Below the pieces are notes generated by a model. The model saw only the letters and a list, made by a program, of their open reading frames with translations. It was not told the DNA's origin and searched no databases. From Marinimicrobium locisalis (lineage in GTDB: Bacteria; Pseudomonadota; Gammaproteobacteria; Pseudomonadales; Cellvibrionaceae), in NCBI RefSeq assembly GCF_039822625.1, contig NZ_JBDLLG010000009.1:101807-165806 (forward strand): a stretch of 64,000 bases of DNA, in the 5' to 3' direction. The position numbers and the translations under genes were made by a program. Below, one piece after another: positions 9,301 to 16,008 of this stretch (position 1 is the stretch's first letter; each line of letters opens with the position of its first letter).

Positions 9301-9905
9301 GCCACGATGTGCCCGCGCCACCGACCGGTATATCCCTTAGCGGTGAAGACGTGGATGCGGTACGCGAAGAGCAGATCGCCGCTTGGGAGGCGTACCTTGA
9401 AGCCAACGGCGGTCTCGCCACCAGCCGCAAGAAGTACGAGTTCCAAACCTCGGCGCCGCTTTGCCAGACCTGCCACGAAGAGATGATCAACCCCCTCGGT
9501 GGCGGCTTTGAAGACTTCGACGCGGTCGGCATGCCCCAGACCGTGGACTACAACAACCTGATTGTTGAGTTCGACGGTGTGCTCCACGGGGTGACCAGCG
9601 TCAATGACGGTCGGGAGATTTCTTTCGAGGGCGCCAAGGAGTTCGCTCATGCCATTGCCGGACTCGACGTTACCCGGCAATGCTTCATCGACAACATGTT
9701 CCGTCTCGCTCTGGGTACCGGCTCCAAGCATTTCGACTATGCCATTCCGAGCATCACGCTTTCGAGCGAGGAGCGTTCCAGCTACAGCTGCGAAGCCCAG
9801 CAACTCGACCAAATCATGACCGAAAGTGACAACAGCACTCGCGCACTCCTCAAAGCCATCGGCGGCATGGACAGCGTGCGCTACCGCAAGAACGTCAACC
9901 GATAG
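6327..9905 (+). CDS. Surface lipoprotein with three CXXCH motifs and DUF1587/1592/1588/1585 domains
   Basis: This 1192-residue protein has a lipoprotein signal (LGLAAC, Cys31). A cytochrome-c-like domain follows with haem motif CASCH near residue 107. After a Ser-rich linker (about 175-335) comes a second c-type domain (CTNCH near 349), then another Ser-rich linker. The C-terminal 690 residues follow the planctomycete-type order: DUF1587 (VLTQQEYVNSVRDL), DUF1595-like (FGFRVFRRPLTDSE), a beta-sandwich resembling a Ca-dependent xylan-binding module (about 690-800), DUF1592, DUF1588 with a third CXXCH (CQTCH near 1046), and DUF1585. These domains have no proven biochemical role. Ser linkers and lipid anchor suggest an outer-surface multihaem protein. 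GGAAGGAACT precedes the ATG. DUF1552 follows 29 bp later. Confidence 0.85.
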   Translation: MTSLPEPSSSATRLLSKPLLTLAFVLGLAACGGGDPEFNDQPTEPNSGGGEQSSEGQSSEPGTSAPPTDSSGPGDSGNQSSSEQGEPPVAVPTYDVEAAAHLYQTQCASCHGDSGTGGMGGELRTCSTCDNTTVLTRRIEDTMPLAEPAQCGHECSTLLAHYIQGGFPEPTSGGEQSSDASSASSAHNASSESSSASSVIAPPPQQSSSTATSEPATPPSSSASSVAQPSSSAPSQNSSSAEAASSSQADASSSQATSSTQNRSSAQSQSSSQGNSSSQGASSAQSNSRSQSSSSSSLGNSSSQSSQQSSDTAHSSSSEARSSSSSEASSSSSAPVGNVAAGRTHYIDSCTNCHGESGNGFFFLDAAKEEYWHSSGDNPQPLAQYIADWMPEGGANACTGSCAEDVAAYIRSWTDSSGASSASSASIPGNPSSSAASSTSSAASVSSAGSASSAHSVSSAGGASSMASSASSAAQSSASSQSSTQGNSSSASSSQPSTGLPSDCDVAYGPRTIRVLTQQEYVNSVRDLTGVDVRSDLGRSVYDALPADNKVNGFSNNVMASIESGSLQSYSLVASRIADFLAERDFEGVIDCSGMEAAQCGANLVDDFGFRVFRRPLTDSERIAFQEMFTAEYTGGDVKEGLKLAIRTMLTSPNFLYRSETGISVNDLENGNTEPQYEPAGEVTTFIDDTAPETITIYGQSGHGIQYTGDNLLEVVVRGTQGEQGLWPTMRIGTNEQEIATVLVDHSYDKTYRFRVEALTGQHYTAVANQQVGADREYEGGHDLIVSRFQASGVRLVEPELPAAPLDSDAYVLTPYELASFLAFTFTGSTPDLELLQAARSGELSNRAQIEAQVERLLDTPQAREKFGDFAAQWLRADRVIDQIKDPELYPQFTTEVREAMVQEVRAIFNHVVLDEGEPFTALYDGDFTFVNNALAAFYGLSGVSGDQLQKVTGVGSRAGLVTSGAFLTVNAHERETAPILRSTYARRAFLCHDVPAPPTGISLSGEDVDAVREEQIAAWEAYLEANGGLATSRKKYEFQTSAPLCQTCHEEMINPLGGGFEDFDAVGMPQTVDYNNLIVEFDGVLHGVTSVNDGREISFEGAKEFAHAIAGLDVTRQCFIDNMFRLALGTGSKHFDYAIPSITLSSEERSSYSCEAQQLDQIMTESDNSTRALLKAIGGMDSVRYRKNVNR

Positions 9906-9934
9906 CGAGCCGACAGAACCAGAGAGGAATTATT

Positions 9935-11200
9935 ATGGAACACGATAAGCAATACGCACTGCAAAGCCGCCGGCGCTTTCTGAAGTTTCTCGGCTCCACC
10001 GGCATTTCGCTGTCGGCGTTACAGGCCAGTTCATTGGGCGCCGGGCTTTTGCTCGGACGACAGGCACAGGCGCAAGGGGCCCAGACGCGCCGGGTTATTT
10101 TTGTCTACATTCCCGATGGCACGCCGGGGGGCGCGTCGCACTCGTTCCTCCCCAGTGACGACCTGACCTTGCAGCGCTGCTCCGCTCCACTGGAGTCGGT
10201 TAAAGACCAATGTGTGTTCTTTCGGGACACGGACATCGTGGGCGGCGGTGGCCACGGCCTGAGCCAGCGAGTGCTCGGCGCGTTCGCCCCCGGCGTAAAG
10301 GGCACGTTGGACCTCGCGCTGGAAGGCGTGGTGGGGGCCACCTCTCCCGTGGCCTCCTTGCGCCTGGGCGTTCGCTCCCGCGGCGTGGACCCGATTTCAG
10401 CCCGGGGTTACTCCGGCGCGACCGACTTTCAGGACAACCCGCGCTCGGCATTCGACCGGTTGTTCGGTGGGACGGTGGATACCAGCCCCATTGGTGAGCG
10501 CCGGGAAAAGAAGTTGCTGGAAATCAACCGCCTGGCGCTGGAGAGCATTCAGAACCGTCTGGGCCAGTATGAACGCGAGCGCCTGGAACAACACCAAGAG
10601 GGCATCGCCAAGCTCAACACCGATATCGAAAATGCCGCTTCCAATGCGGCCCCGGCCGGCTGTCTGAACCCCACATTCAACCCCGACGGGCTGTCAGAGG
10701 TTATGACCGATGATGCCTTTACCGAGCAGTTCGCTCTGCAAACAGAAAACCTGGTACTGGCTCTGAGTTGCAACATTACCCGCGTGGCGACCTTGCAAAT
10801 GGGCACGAACCAAGCGGACTTTAGCGTGAACAACCTTGAGGGCGACTACCACGGGTCCATCCACAGCGGTGACGAAGCCTGGTACGCGCGGTACCGTGCC
10901 TACTTCTCCGAGCGCGTCAGCCACCTGATTCAGCGCTTAGCCGCCACCGACGCCCCGGAGGGGGGAAAGCTGATCGACAGCACCCTCGTGGTTCAGGTAA
11001 CCGACATGGGCAACGGCGACGCCCACAGCGGCTCCGACGCCCCGTTCATGATGGCCGGCGGCGGCTCCGCCGTCAGGCGCGGCCGGGTAGTTGGCGTTGA
11101 CAACCATCACCAATTGCTCGATACCGCCGCAGAATATATGGGCGTTTATGGCGTAATTCCCGCCTACAGCGATAGCCCGGCCGACGACATTCTGAGCTAA
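9935..11200 (+). CDS. DUF1552 protein, Tat-exported
   Basis: The N-terminus has a twin-arginine signal (SRRRFLKFLG, then a hydrophobic stretch ending AQAQGAQ), so the protein is exported folded, probably with a cofactor. The remaining residues match DUF1552 (RRVIFVYIPDGTPGG at the start, GGGGHGLSQRVL, the C-terminal VVQVTDMGNGDAHSG and HHQLLDTAAEYMGV). Some annotation pipelines relate these proteins to the alkaline-phosphatase/sulfatase superfamily, but no activity is established. DUF1552 and DUF1592-class proteins are regularly encoded side by side, here 29 bp apart, which supports a joint periplasmic or surface function. GAGAGGAA precedes the ATG. Confidence 0.88.
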   Translation: MEHDKQYALQSRRRFLKFLGSTGISLSALQASSLGAGLLLGRQAQAQGAQTRRVIFVYIPDGTPGGASHSFLPSDDLTLQRCSAPLESVKDQCVFFRDTDIVGGGGHGLSQRVLGAFAPGVKGTLDLALEGVVGATSPVASLRLGVRSRGVDPISARGYSGATDFQDNPRSAFDRLFGGTVDTSPIGERREKKLLEINRLALESIQNRLGQYERERLEQHQEGIAKLNTDIENAASNAAPAGCLNPTFNPDGLSEVMTDDAFTEQFALQTENLVLALSCNITRVATLQMGTNQADFSVNNLEGDYHGSIHSGDEAWYARYRAYFSERVSHLIQRLAATDAPEGGKLIDSTLVVQVTDMGNGDAHSGSDAPFMMAGGGSAVRRGRVVGVDNHHQLLDTAAEYMGVYGVIPAYSDSPADDILS

Positions 11201-11239
11201 TTGCGATACCCACTTAAAGGAAACAAAAAGGACACCACA

Positions 11240-11749
11240 ATGAAACGATTCTCTCAATCACTGACCACCATGGTTTTCGGTCTGTTCCTGGCCGCCTCCA
11301 CCCAGGCACTGGAGACGGGCGAGGACGCCCCGCCCTTTTCCCTGCCCGGCATCGAAAACGCCGCCGAGGGCCAAGCTATTGCACTGGAGCAATACCAAGG
11401 CAAAGTGGTGTACGTGGACTTTTGGGCTTCCTGGTGCGGCCCATGTCGGCGCTCCTTTCCCAAACTGGAGGCCCTGCATCAGAAATATGGCGAGCAGGGC
11501 TTTGAAGTCATTGCCATCAACCTCGATGAACAAGAAGCCGATGCCCACAAGTTTCTCGATGAGCACCCCGTATCTTTCCCGATTGCCTGGGACCCCGAAG
11601 GTAAGGTCGCCGGAGAGTATCAACTCAAGGGCATGCCCAGCGCGTTCCTGCTCGACCGCGACGGCACCGTCCATCACGTAGTGGTTGGCTTTAACGAGAA
11701 AGACGCGGCGGCCATTGAAGCGGCCATTAACCAATTGACGAAGGAGTAG
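11240..11749 (+). CDS. TlpA-family thiol-disulfide oxidoreductase
   Basis: A cleavable signal peptide (MKRFSQSLTTMVFGLFLAASTQA) is followed by a thioredoxin fold with the active site WCGPC near residues 64-68 (VYVDFWASWCGPCRRSFP) and the cis-Pro loop KGMPSAFLLD. TlpA/ResA proteins reduce periplasmic thiols, commonly apocytochrome c haem motifs, and receive electrons from DsbD, which is encoded four genes downstream. The start at 11240 has AAGGA upstream; a TTG at 11201 would place sequence before the signal peptide and is rejected. The SD region overlaps AACAAAAA, an AAnAAnAA motif of the sort bound by Hfq/Crc. Confidence 0.93.
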   Translation: MKRFSQSLTTMVFGLFLAASTQALETGEDAPPFSLPGIENAAEGQAIALEQYQGKVVYVDFWASWCGPCRRSFPKLEALHQKYGEQGFEVIAINLDEQEADAHKFLDEHPVSFPIAWDPEGKVAGEYQLKGMPSAFLLDRDGTVHHVVVGFNEKDAAAIEAAINQLTKE

Positions 11750-11754
11750 TCACC

Positions 11755-11970
11755 GTGAAGCTGTTACTACGCAGTGGGGTGTTGTTATTGGCCGTTCAAC
11801 TGTTGGCCTGCACCCAAGTGCAACCCTGGGAGCGGGGCCACTTGGCCCGCCCGGAAATGGGGCTGACGACCGACCCCATGGCCAGTACCTTGCGCAATCA
11901 TATTCATCACAGTAAAGAAGCGTCGTCTTCGGTGGCCTCTGGCTCCGGCGGCGGCTGCGGCTGTAATTGA
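11755..11970 (+). CDS. DUF4266 small lipoprotein with C-terminal CGC
   Basis: A 71-residue protein with a lipoprotein signal (VQLLAC, Cys19), the DUF4266 core (VQPWERGHLARPEM), a segment HHSKEASSS, and a glycine-rich end GGGCGCN. Translation starts at GTG 11755 behind AAGGAG. The family is known only from co-occurrence with DUF3570, thioredoxin and ApbE genes, as here (5 bp after the thioredoxin gene, 8 bp before DUF3570). The C-terminal Cys-Gly-Cys could be a metal- or disulfide-exchange site, which is inference. Confidence 0.85.
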   Translation: MKLLLRSGVLLLAVQLLACTQVQPWERGHLARPEMGLTTDPMASTLRNHIHHSKEASSSVASGSGGGCGCN

Positions 11971-11978
11971 GGTGCCCG

Positions 11979-13139
11979 ATGAACGATAAACGATCTTCAA
12001 CGCTGTTGGCACTGACGGCTGCGGCACTGGCCCTTCCCATGGCGAGCGAACCGGCCAAGGCCGACCCGCCCGACCAGAAATTCACCCTGGGTTTTAAGCA
12101 GTCGAATTACAAGGAAGCGCCCATCGCGGCGGACCAGCTGGGGCTGGGTAGCCCGGAGCGCTATACCATTGACGTCAGCCACCTGAAGTTCAAAGCTCCG
12201 GTCTCCACCGACACCGAGCTCACCACCTCGGTCATACGGGAAACCATGAGCGGGGCCTCCCCGTGGTACGTGGCCCCCGGAGCCGACGGCGAGGCGCTGC
12301 AAGTTATGAGTGGGGCCACCATTTCCGAAGAACGCACGGAACTGGGCGTGGACTTTCGAAGCTACAACAGCAACTCGGAAGTGACCCTCTCCGGCGGTTA
12401 TTCATCGGAAAACGACTATGAATCGGTAAGCTTTGGTTTTTCCGGCGCTTGGCGGCTCAACCAAAACCTGACGACTCTCAGTTATGGCGCCAATACCTCG
12501 TTCGACTATATTGACCCGAGCGATGCCAAATCCTTTGACCGTCCCGAGCACGAAACGAAAAAACGCGCGGCCGCCATGGTGGGCCTTACCCAGGTGGCCA
12601 CCAAAACCACGTTGCTCAGTGCGACGGTGGGCTTTGCGATGCTCGATGGTTACCTTTCCGATCCCTACAAACGAGCGTTTGTGGCCGGCAGCACGGTGCG
12701 CGACTCCCGGCCCGGTCAGCAGGAACAGATTAACCTGAACCTGTCCCTGCGCCAGTTCTTTGAAGGCCCGGGGGGCGCACTGCATGCCGACTATCGATAC
12801 TACACCAACAATTGGGAAATCGATTCCCACACGCTGGAACTGAGTTGGTACCAAAACCTGGGGAATGACTGGCAGCTGACCCCGACGCTGCGCTATTACG
12901 ACCAGAGTGCCGCCGCTTTTTACCGTCCTTTCTACGAGACCACACGAACCGACGGATTTTACTCCAGCGACTATCGACTTTCGGATTTTTCCGCCGTCAG
13001 TGGGCAGCTGAAACTGTCAAAAACCTTTTCCGCGTTTCGTGTCGACCTGTCCTATGAGAATTACAAGGCCTCTGGGGATCACCCCGGTTTACTCGAATAC
13101 GACCTGATCTCCCTCGGACTGGGTTATGCCTTCGAATAA
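11979..13139 (+). CDS. DUF3570 outer-membrane beta-barrel protein
   Basis: The protein has 386 residues with a signal peptide ending near AKADPP. Alternating aromatic/hydrophilic strands run to a C-terminal aromatic residue before the end (LGLGYAFE), as in outer-membrane barrels. It matches DUF3570. Two related segments stand out: MSGASPWYV (residues 90-98) and MSGATISEE (110-118). The second, S111-G112-A113-T114-x-S, resembles the acceptor motif at which ApbE attaches FMN in NqrC and RnfG, and apbE follows directly with a 14-bp overlap. Flavinylation is a hypothesis. GAGG precedes the ATG at 11979; the upstream TTG at 11967 is less likely. Confidence 0.82.
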   Translation: MNDKRSSTLLALTAAALALPMASEPAKADPPDQKFTLGFKQSNYKEAPIAADQLGLGSPERYTIDVSHLKFKAPVSTDTELTTSVIRETMSGASPWYVAPGADGEALQVMSGATISEERTELGVDFRSYNSNSEVTLSGGYSSENDYESVSFGFSGAWRLNQNLTTLSYGANTSFDYIDPSDAKSFDRPEHETKKRAAAMVGLTQVATKTTLLSATVGFAMLDGYLSDPYKRAFVAGSTVRDSRPGQQEQINLNLSLRQFFEGPGGALHADYRYYTNNWEIDSHTLELSWYQNLGNDWQLTPTLRYYDQSAAAFYRPFYETTRTDGFYSSDYRLSDFSAVSGQLKLSKTFSAFRVDLSYENYKASGDHPGLLEYDLISLGLGYAFE

Positions 13140-14109
13140 CGCCAAGCCCCCACTCCACCGCGCCGCCTTTAACGCCATGGGCAGCCGCTGCGAGGTTCAG
13201 CTGTACGGCCCGGAAGCCACCGCCAAGGCGGTGGCCGCCCGGGCGGTTGAGCGCGTACGGGCACTGGAAGCCAAATACAGCCGCTACCGCTCCGACAGTG
13301 TCACCTCCCGCATCAACGCCGCGGCGGGCACGGGCAAGGCGGTCGAGGTGGACGCGGAAACCGCAGCATTGCTGGACTATGCGGCCACCCTGTTTGAGCA
13401 AAGCGACGGCTTGTTTGATATCACCTCCGGGGTGCTGCGCAAAGCCTGGGATTTTAAAGCCGAACAACTGCCAAGCGAGGAGCAGATTGCCGCGCTGGTG
13501 CCTTTGATCGGATGGGCCAAGGTCGAGTGGAAATCCCCCTTTGTTCGTTTACCTCAGGCGGGAATGGAGCTGGACTTTGGCGGCTACGTGAAAGAGTACA
13601 CTGCTGACTGCGTAGCGGATTTATGCCGCGCGGCCGGCATTGAAAATGGGATGGTTAATCTCGGTGGAGACATTCACGTGATTGGCCCCCACCCCGACGG
13701 CACCCCATGGCAAGTGGGCATTCAGCACCCCCGCGAGCCGGACGCGGCCATCGCTCGTATTCCTCTGGCCCGGGGAGCGATTGCCACCAGTGGCGATTAC
13801 GAGCGGTACATGGTGGTCAACGGTACCCGCTATTGCCACCTACTGCATCCGAGCACCGGGCGCAGCCTTCACCCCGCGTTTGCTTCGGTCAGCGTGGTGG
13901 CGGCCCGCTGCCTGATCGCCGGCTCCTTTACCACCATTGCCTTGCTGAAGAGTCCAGAGGACCCGGACTGGTTGTCCGAGCAAGGGCTACCCTATTTAAC
14001 CACCGACCAAGAGCTGCGCCTTGGCGGCTCGCTCGAGACCGGTGTTTCTGAAGCGGAACACGCCAACTCATACTCACCACCTCAGCACAGTAACGGATCA
14101 CCGATATGA
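13126..14109 (+). CDS. apbE: FAD:protein FMN transferase
   Basis: ApbE cleaves FAD and transfers FMN to a Thr or Ser in extracytoplasmic acceptor proteins, using Mg2+. Family motifs are visible: FNAMGSRCEVQLYG at the N-terminus, SDGLFDIT, MELDFGGYVKEYTAD, NLGGDIHVIG, GAIATSGDYERYM and HLLHPSTGRS. The 327 residues lack an evident signal peptide in the predicted start, although acceptors are periplasmic; an upstream alternative is blocked because the gene overlaps DUF3570 by 14 bp. It also overlaps dsbD by 4 bp (ATGA), so translation of the three is likely coupled. No NqrC/RnfG-type partner is nearby; the DUF3570 protein is the best candidate acceptor. Confidence 0.93.
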   Translation: MPSNNAKPPLHRAAFNAMGSRCEVQLYGPEATAKAVAARAVERVRALEAKYSRYRSDSVTSRINAAAGTGKAVEVDAETAALLDYAATLFEQSDGLFDITSGVLRKAWDFKAEQLPSEEQIAALVPLIGWAKVEWKSPFVRLPQAGMELDFGGYVKEYTADCVADLCRAAGIENGMVNLGGDIHVIGPHPDGTPWQVGIQHPREPDAAIARIPLARGAIATSGDYERYMVVNGTRYCHLLHPSTGRSLHPAFASVSVVAARCLIAGSFTTIALLKSPEDPDWLSEQGLPYLTTDQELRLGGSLETGVSEAEHANSYSPPQHSNGSPI

Positions 14110-15839
14110 AGTTTTTCACCCCTGTTCCACTGTTTTTTCGCCTACTCCTTCTAGGGGCTCTGTGTGTTTTCAACGTCGGTGCCCTGGCGCAAGGCGGTGA
14201 CGACTTTCTGGAAGTCACCGAGGCGTTTCAACTCGATGCGCAAGTCAGCGACGACCAGCTGATTCTTCGCTGGACTATTGCACCCGAGTACTACCTCTAT
14301 CAGGAACGTTTTCAAGTAAAGGCCAATGGTGAGGCTCTCGCGCTCCAGTTCAGCGAAGGCAAAACCAAATACGATGACTACTTTGAAAAAGACATGGTGG
14401 TGCACTACGGCAACGCCACCTTGATCGCCGCCCTGCCGGCCGAAGATAAACCCTTCAACCTGGCGGTCACCTCTCAAGGCTGTGCCGATGCCGGGCTCTG
14501 TTACCCGCCCCATACCGAACACTTTACGGTGGACCCCGCGAGCGGTCAGATCGCCGCCAGCCAGTCCCCCGGCCAATCCACCAAGCAAGGCGACGGAGCC
14601 GAGAAGAGCGCCTCGCCCGAAGCCCCGACTTCGGGGCTTTGGCTGCTACAGGCCGTTGGCTTCGCGCTTCTCGGCGGTATGATTCTGAACCTTATGCCCT
14701 GCGTCTTTCCCGTGCTGTCCATCAAGGTCATGAGTCTCGCCCAGGCAGACCGTTCACACATGGCCCGCCACGGCTGGGCCTACACCGCGGGCATTATGGT
14801 CTGCTTCCTGGCCTTTTCCGGTATTTTAATGCTCGCCCGGGCCGGCGGCGAAGCCATTGGCTGGGGCTTTCAGTTGCAGTCGCCCCTACTGGTGGCGGCG
14901 TTGGCCTACCTGTTTTTCATTATGGGCTTGAGCCTGTCCGGCATGATTAATATCGGCACCGGCATGATGGGCGCCGGGCAATCACTTACCCAGCGTTCCG
15001 GGCTCTCGGGCTCCTTCTTTACGGGTGTGTTGGCCGCGGTGGTGGCCAGCCCCTGCACGGCGCCGTTTATGGGCGCGGCCCTCGGGTTTGCCCTGACCCA
15101 GCCCGGCTTGGTGGGGCTGACGGTCTTCGCCGCCCTAGGGCTGGGTATGGCGCTGCCGCTGCTGCTCTTGTGCCACCTACCGGCTCTCGCCCGGCGGCTG
15201 CCCCGCCCGGGCGCTTGGATGGAAACCCTCAAAGAACTATTGGCCTTCCCCCTGTACATTACCGCTCTCTGGCTGGTGTGGGTGCTCGGGCGCCAAGCCG
15301 GCCTGAACGCCGCCATGGTCGTCAGCCTGGGGGGCGTGGCCATTGCCTTTGCCCTGTGGCTGATGAATCGGCCCGCCGGGGGCTGGGCGCGTCACCTGCG
15401 CCGGGCCGGCATCGCCGCCGCCTGGGCGACCGCCGTGGTGATGCCCTGGCAAATGCTCTCCACCGCCGCCGAGCACGATCGCTGGCAACCCTACAGTGCC
15501 GAAAAGCTGGCGGAGTTGCGCGCCAGCGGCACGCCGGTTTTCGTCAACTTAACCGCCGACTGGTGTATTACCTGCATGGCCAATGAAAAAGTGGCGCTGG
15601 GAACCGATCGGGTCAACGACACATTCGAAGAGCTCGGTGTGGTCACCCTCAAGGGGGACTGGACCAACCGGGACCCGGAAATCACCGCCCTGCTCGAAGC
15701 CTATGGCCGCAGCGGCGTGCCGCTGTACCTGTGGTTCCCCGCCGGTCACAGCGGCGAGGGCCGGATGCTGCCCCAGCTGCTGACGGCGGACATCGTCGAC
15801 AACGCACTGAGATCCAACGAGGCTCTGGCCAACCGCTGA
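14106..15839 (+). CDS. dsbD: Thiol:disulfide interchange protein DsbD
   Basis: DsbD carries electrons from cytosolic thioredoxin across the inner membrane to periplasmic reductases. All three parts are present in 577 residues: a signal peptide and the alpha domain with its Cys pair (CADAGLCYPP, about 125-135), a multi-pass membrane domain with the paired cysteines NLMPCVFPVLS and ASPCTAPFMG, and a C-terminal thioredoxin domain with WCITC near 486. Length is at the usual 570-600. It overlaps apbE by 4 bp and ends the redox locus before a terminator. It would supply reductant to the TlpA-like protein and so to haem-motif cysteines of the 6327 product. Confidence 0.96.
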   Translation: MKFFTPVPLFFRLLLLGALCVFNVGALAQGGDDFLEVTEAFQLDAQVSDDQLILRWTIAPEYYLYQERFQVKANGEALALQFSEGKTKYDDYFEKDMVVHYGNATLIAALPAEDKPFNLAVTSQGCADAGLCYPPHTEHFTVDPASGQIAASQSPGQSTKQGDGAEKSASPEAPTSGLWLLQAVGFALLGGMILNLMPCVFPVLSIKVMSLAQADRSHMARHGWAYTAGIMVCFLAFSGILMLARAGGEAIGWGFQLQSPLLVAALAYLFFIMGLSLSGMINIGTGMMGAGQSLTQRSGLSGSFFTGVLAAVVASPCTAPFMGAALGFALTQPGLVGLTVFAALGLGMALPLLLLCHLPALARRLPRPGAWMETLKELLAFPLYITALWLVWVLGRQAGLNAAMVVSLGGVAIAFALWLMNRPAGGWARHLRRAGIAAAWATAVVMPWQMLSTAAEHDRWQPYSAEKLAELRASGTPVFVNLTADWCITCMANEKVALGTDRVNDTFEELGVVTLKGDWTNRDPEITALLEAYGRSGVPLYLWFPAGHSGEGRMLPQLLTADIVDNALRSNEALANR

Positions 15840-15870
15840 GCCCCAATTCCTGACGCAGTCCCCCGCTTTA

Positions 15871-15910
15871 TCCCGCCCTGGTGAGTGTGCCCCTGGGGCG
15901 GGATTTTTTT
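15871..15910 (+). terminator. Intrinsic terminator after dsbD
   Basis: TCCCGCCC pairs with GGGCGGGA around a 16-nt loop, followed by seven T. It closes the redox locus transcript 31 bases after the dsbD stop. Confidence 0.85.
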
Positions 15911-15960
15911 CTCTGCGCTTTTGGCGGCCGCCGCCCTTCGCTTTATGGGCTCCAAGGCTC

Positions 15961-15966
15961 TATAAT
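15961..15966 (+). promoter_or_regulatory. Candidate leuS -10 box
   Basis: A perfect TATAAT lies 43 bp before the leuS ATG, just after the dsbD terminator. No good -35 hexamer is visible at 16-18 bp spacing. Confidence 0.4.
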
Positions 15967-16008
15967 TGCGCCTTTTACTTCGCAGACAGAAACAGGCCCC
16001 AACCCCCA

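Noticed and set aside
8784..9812. 342-residue minus-strand frame
   Set aside because: Antisense shadow of the DUF1592/DUF1588 region of the cytochrome lipoprotein.
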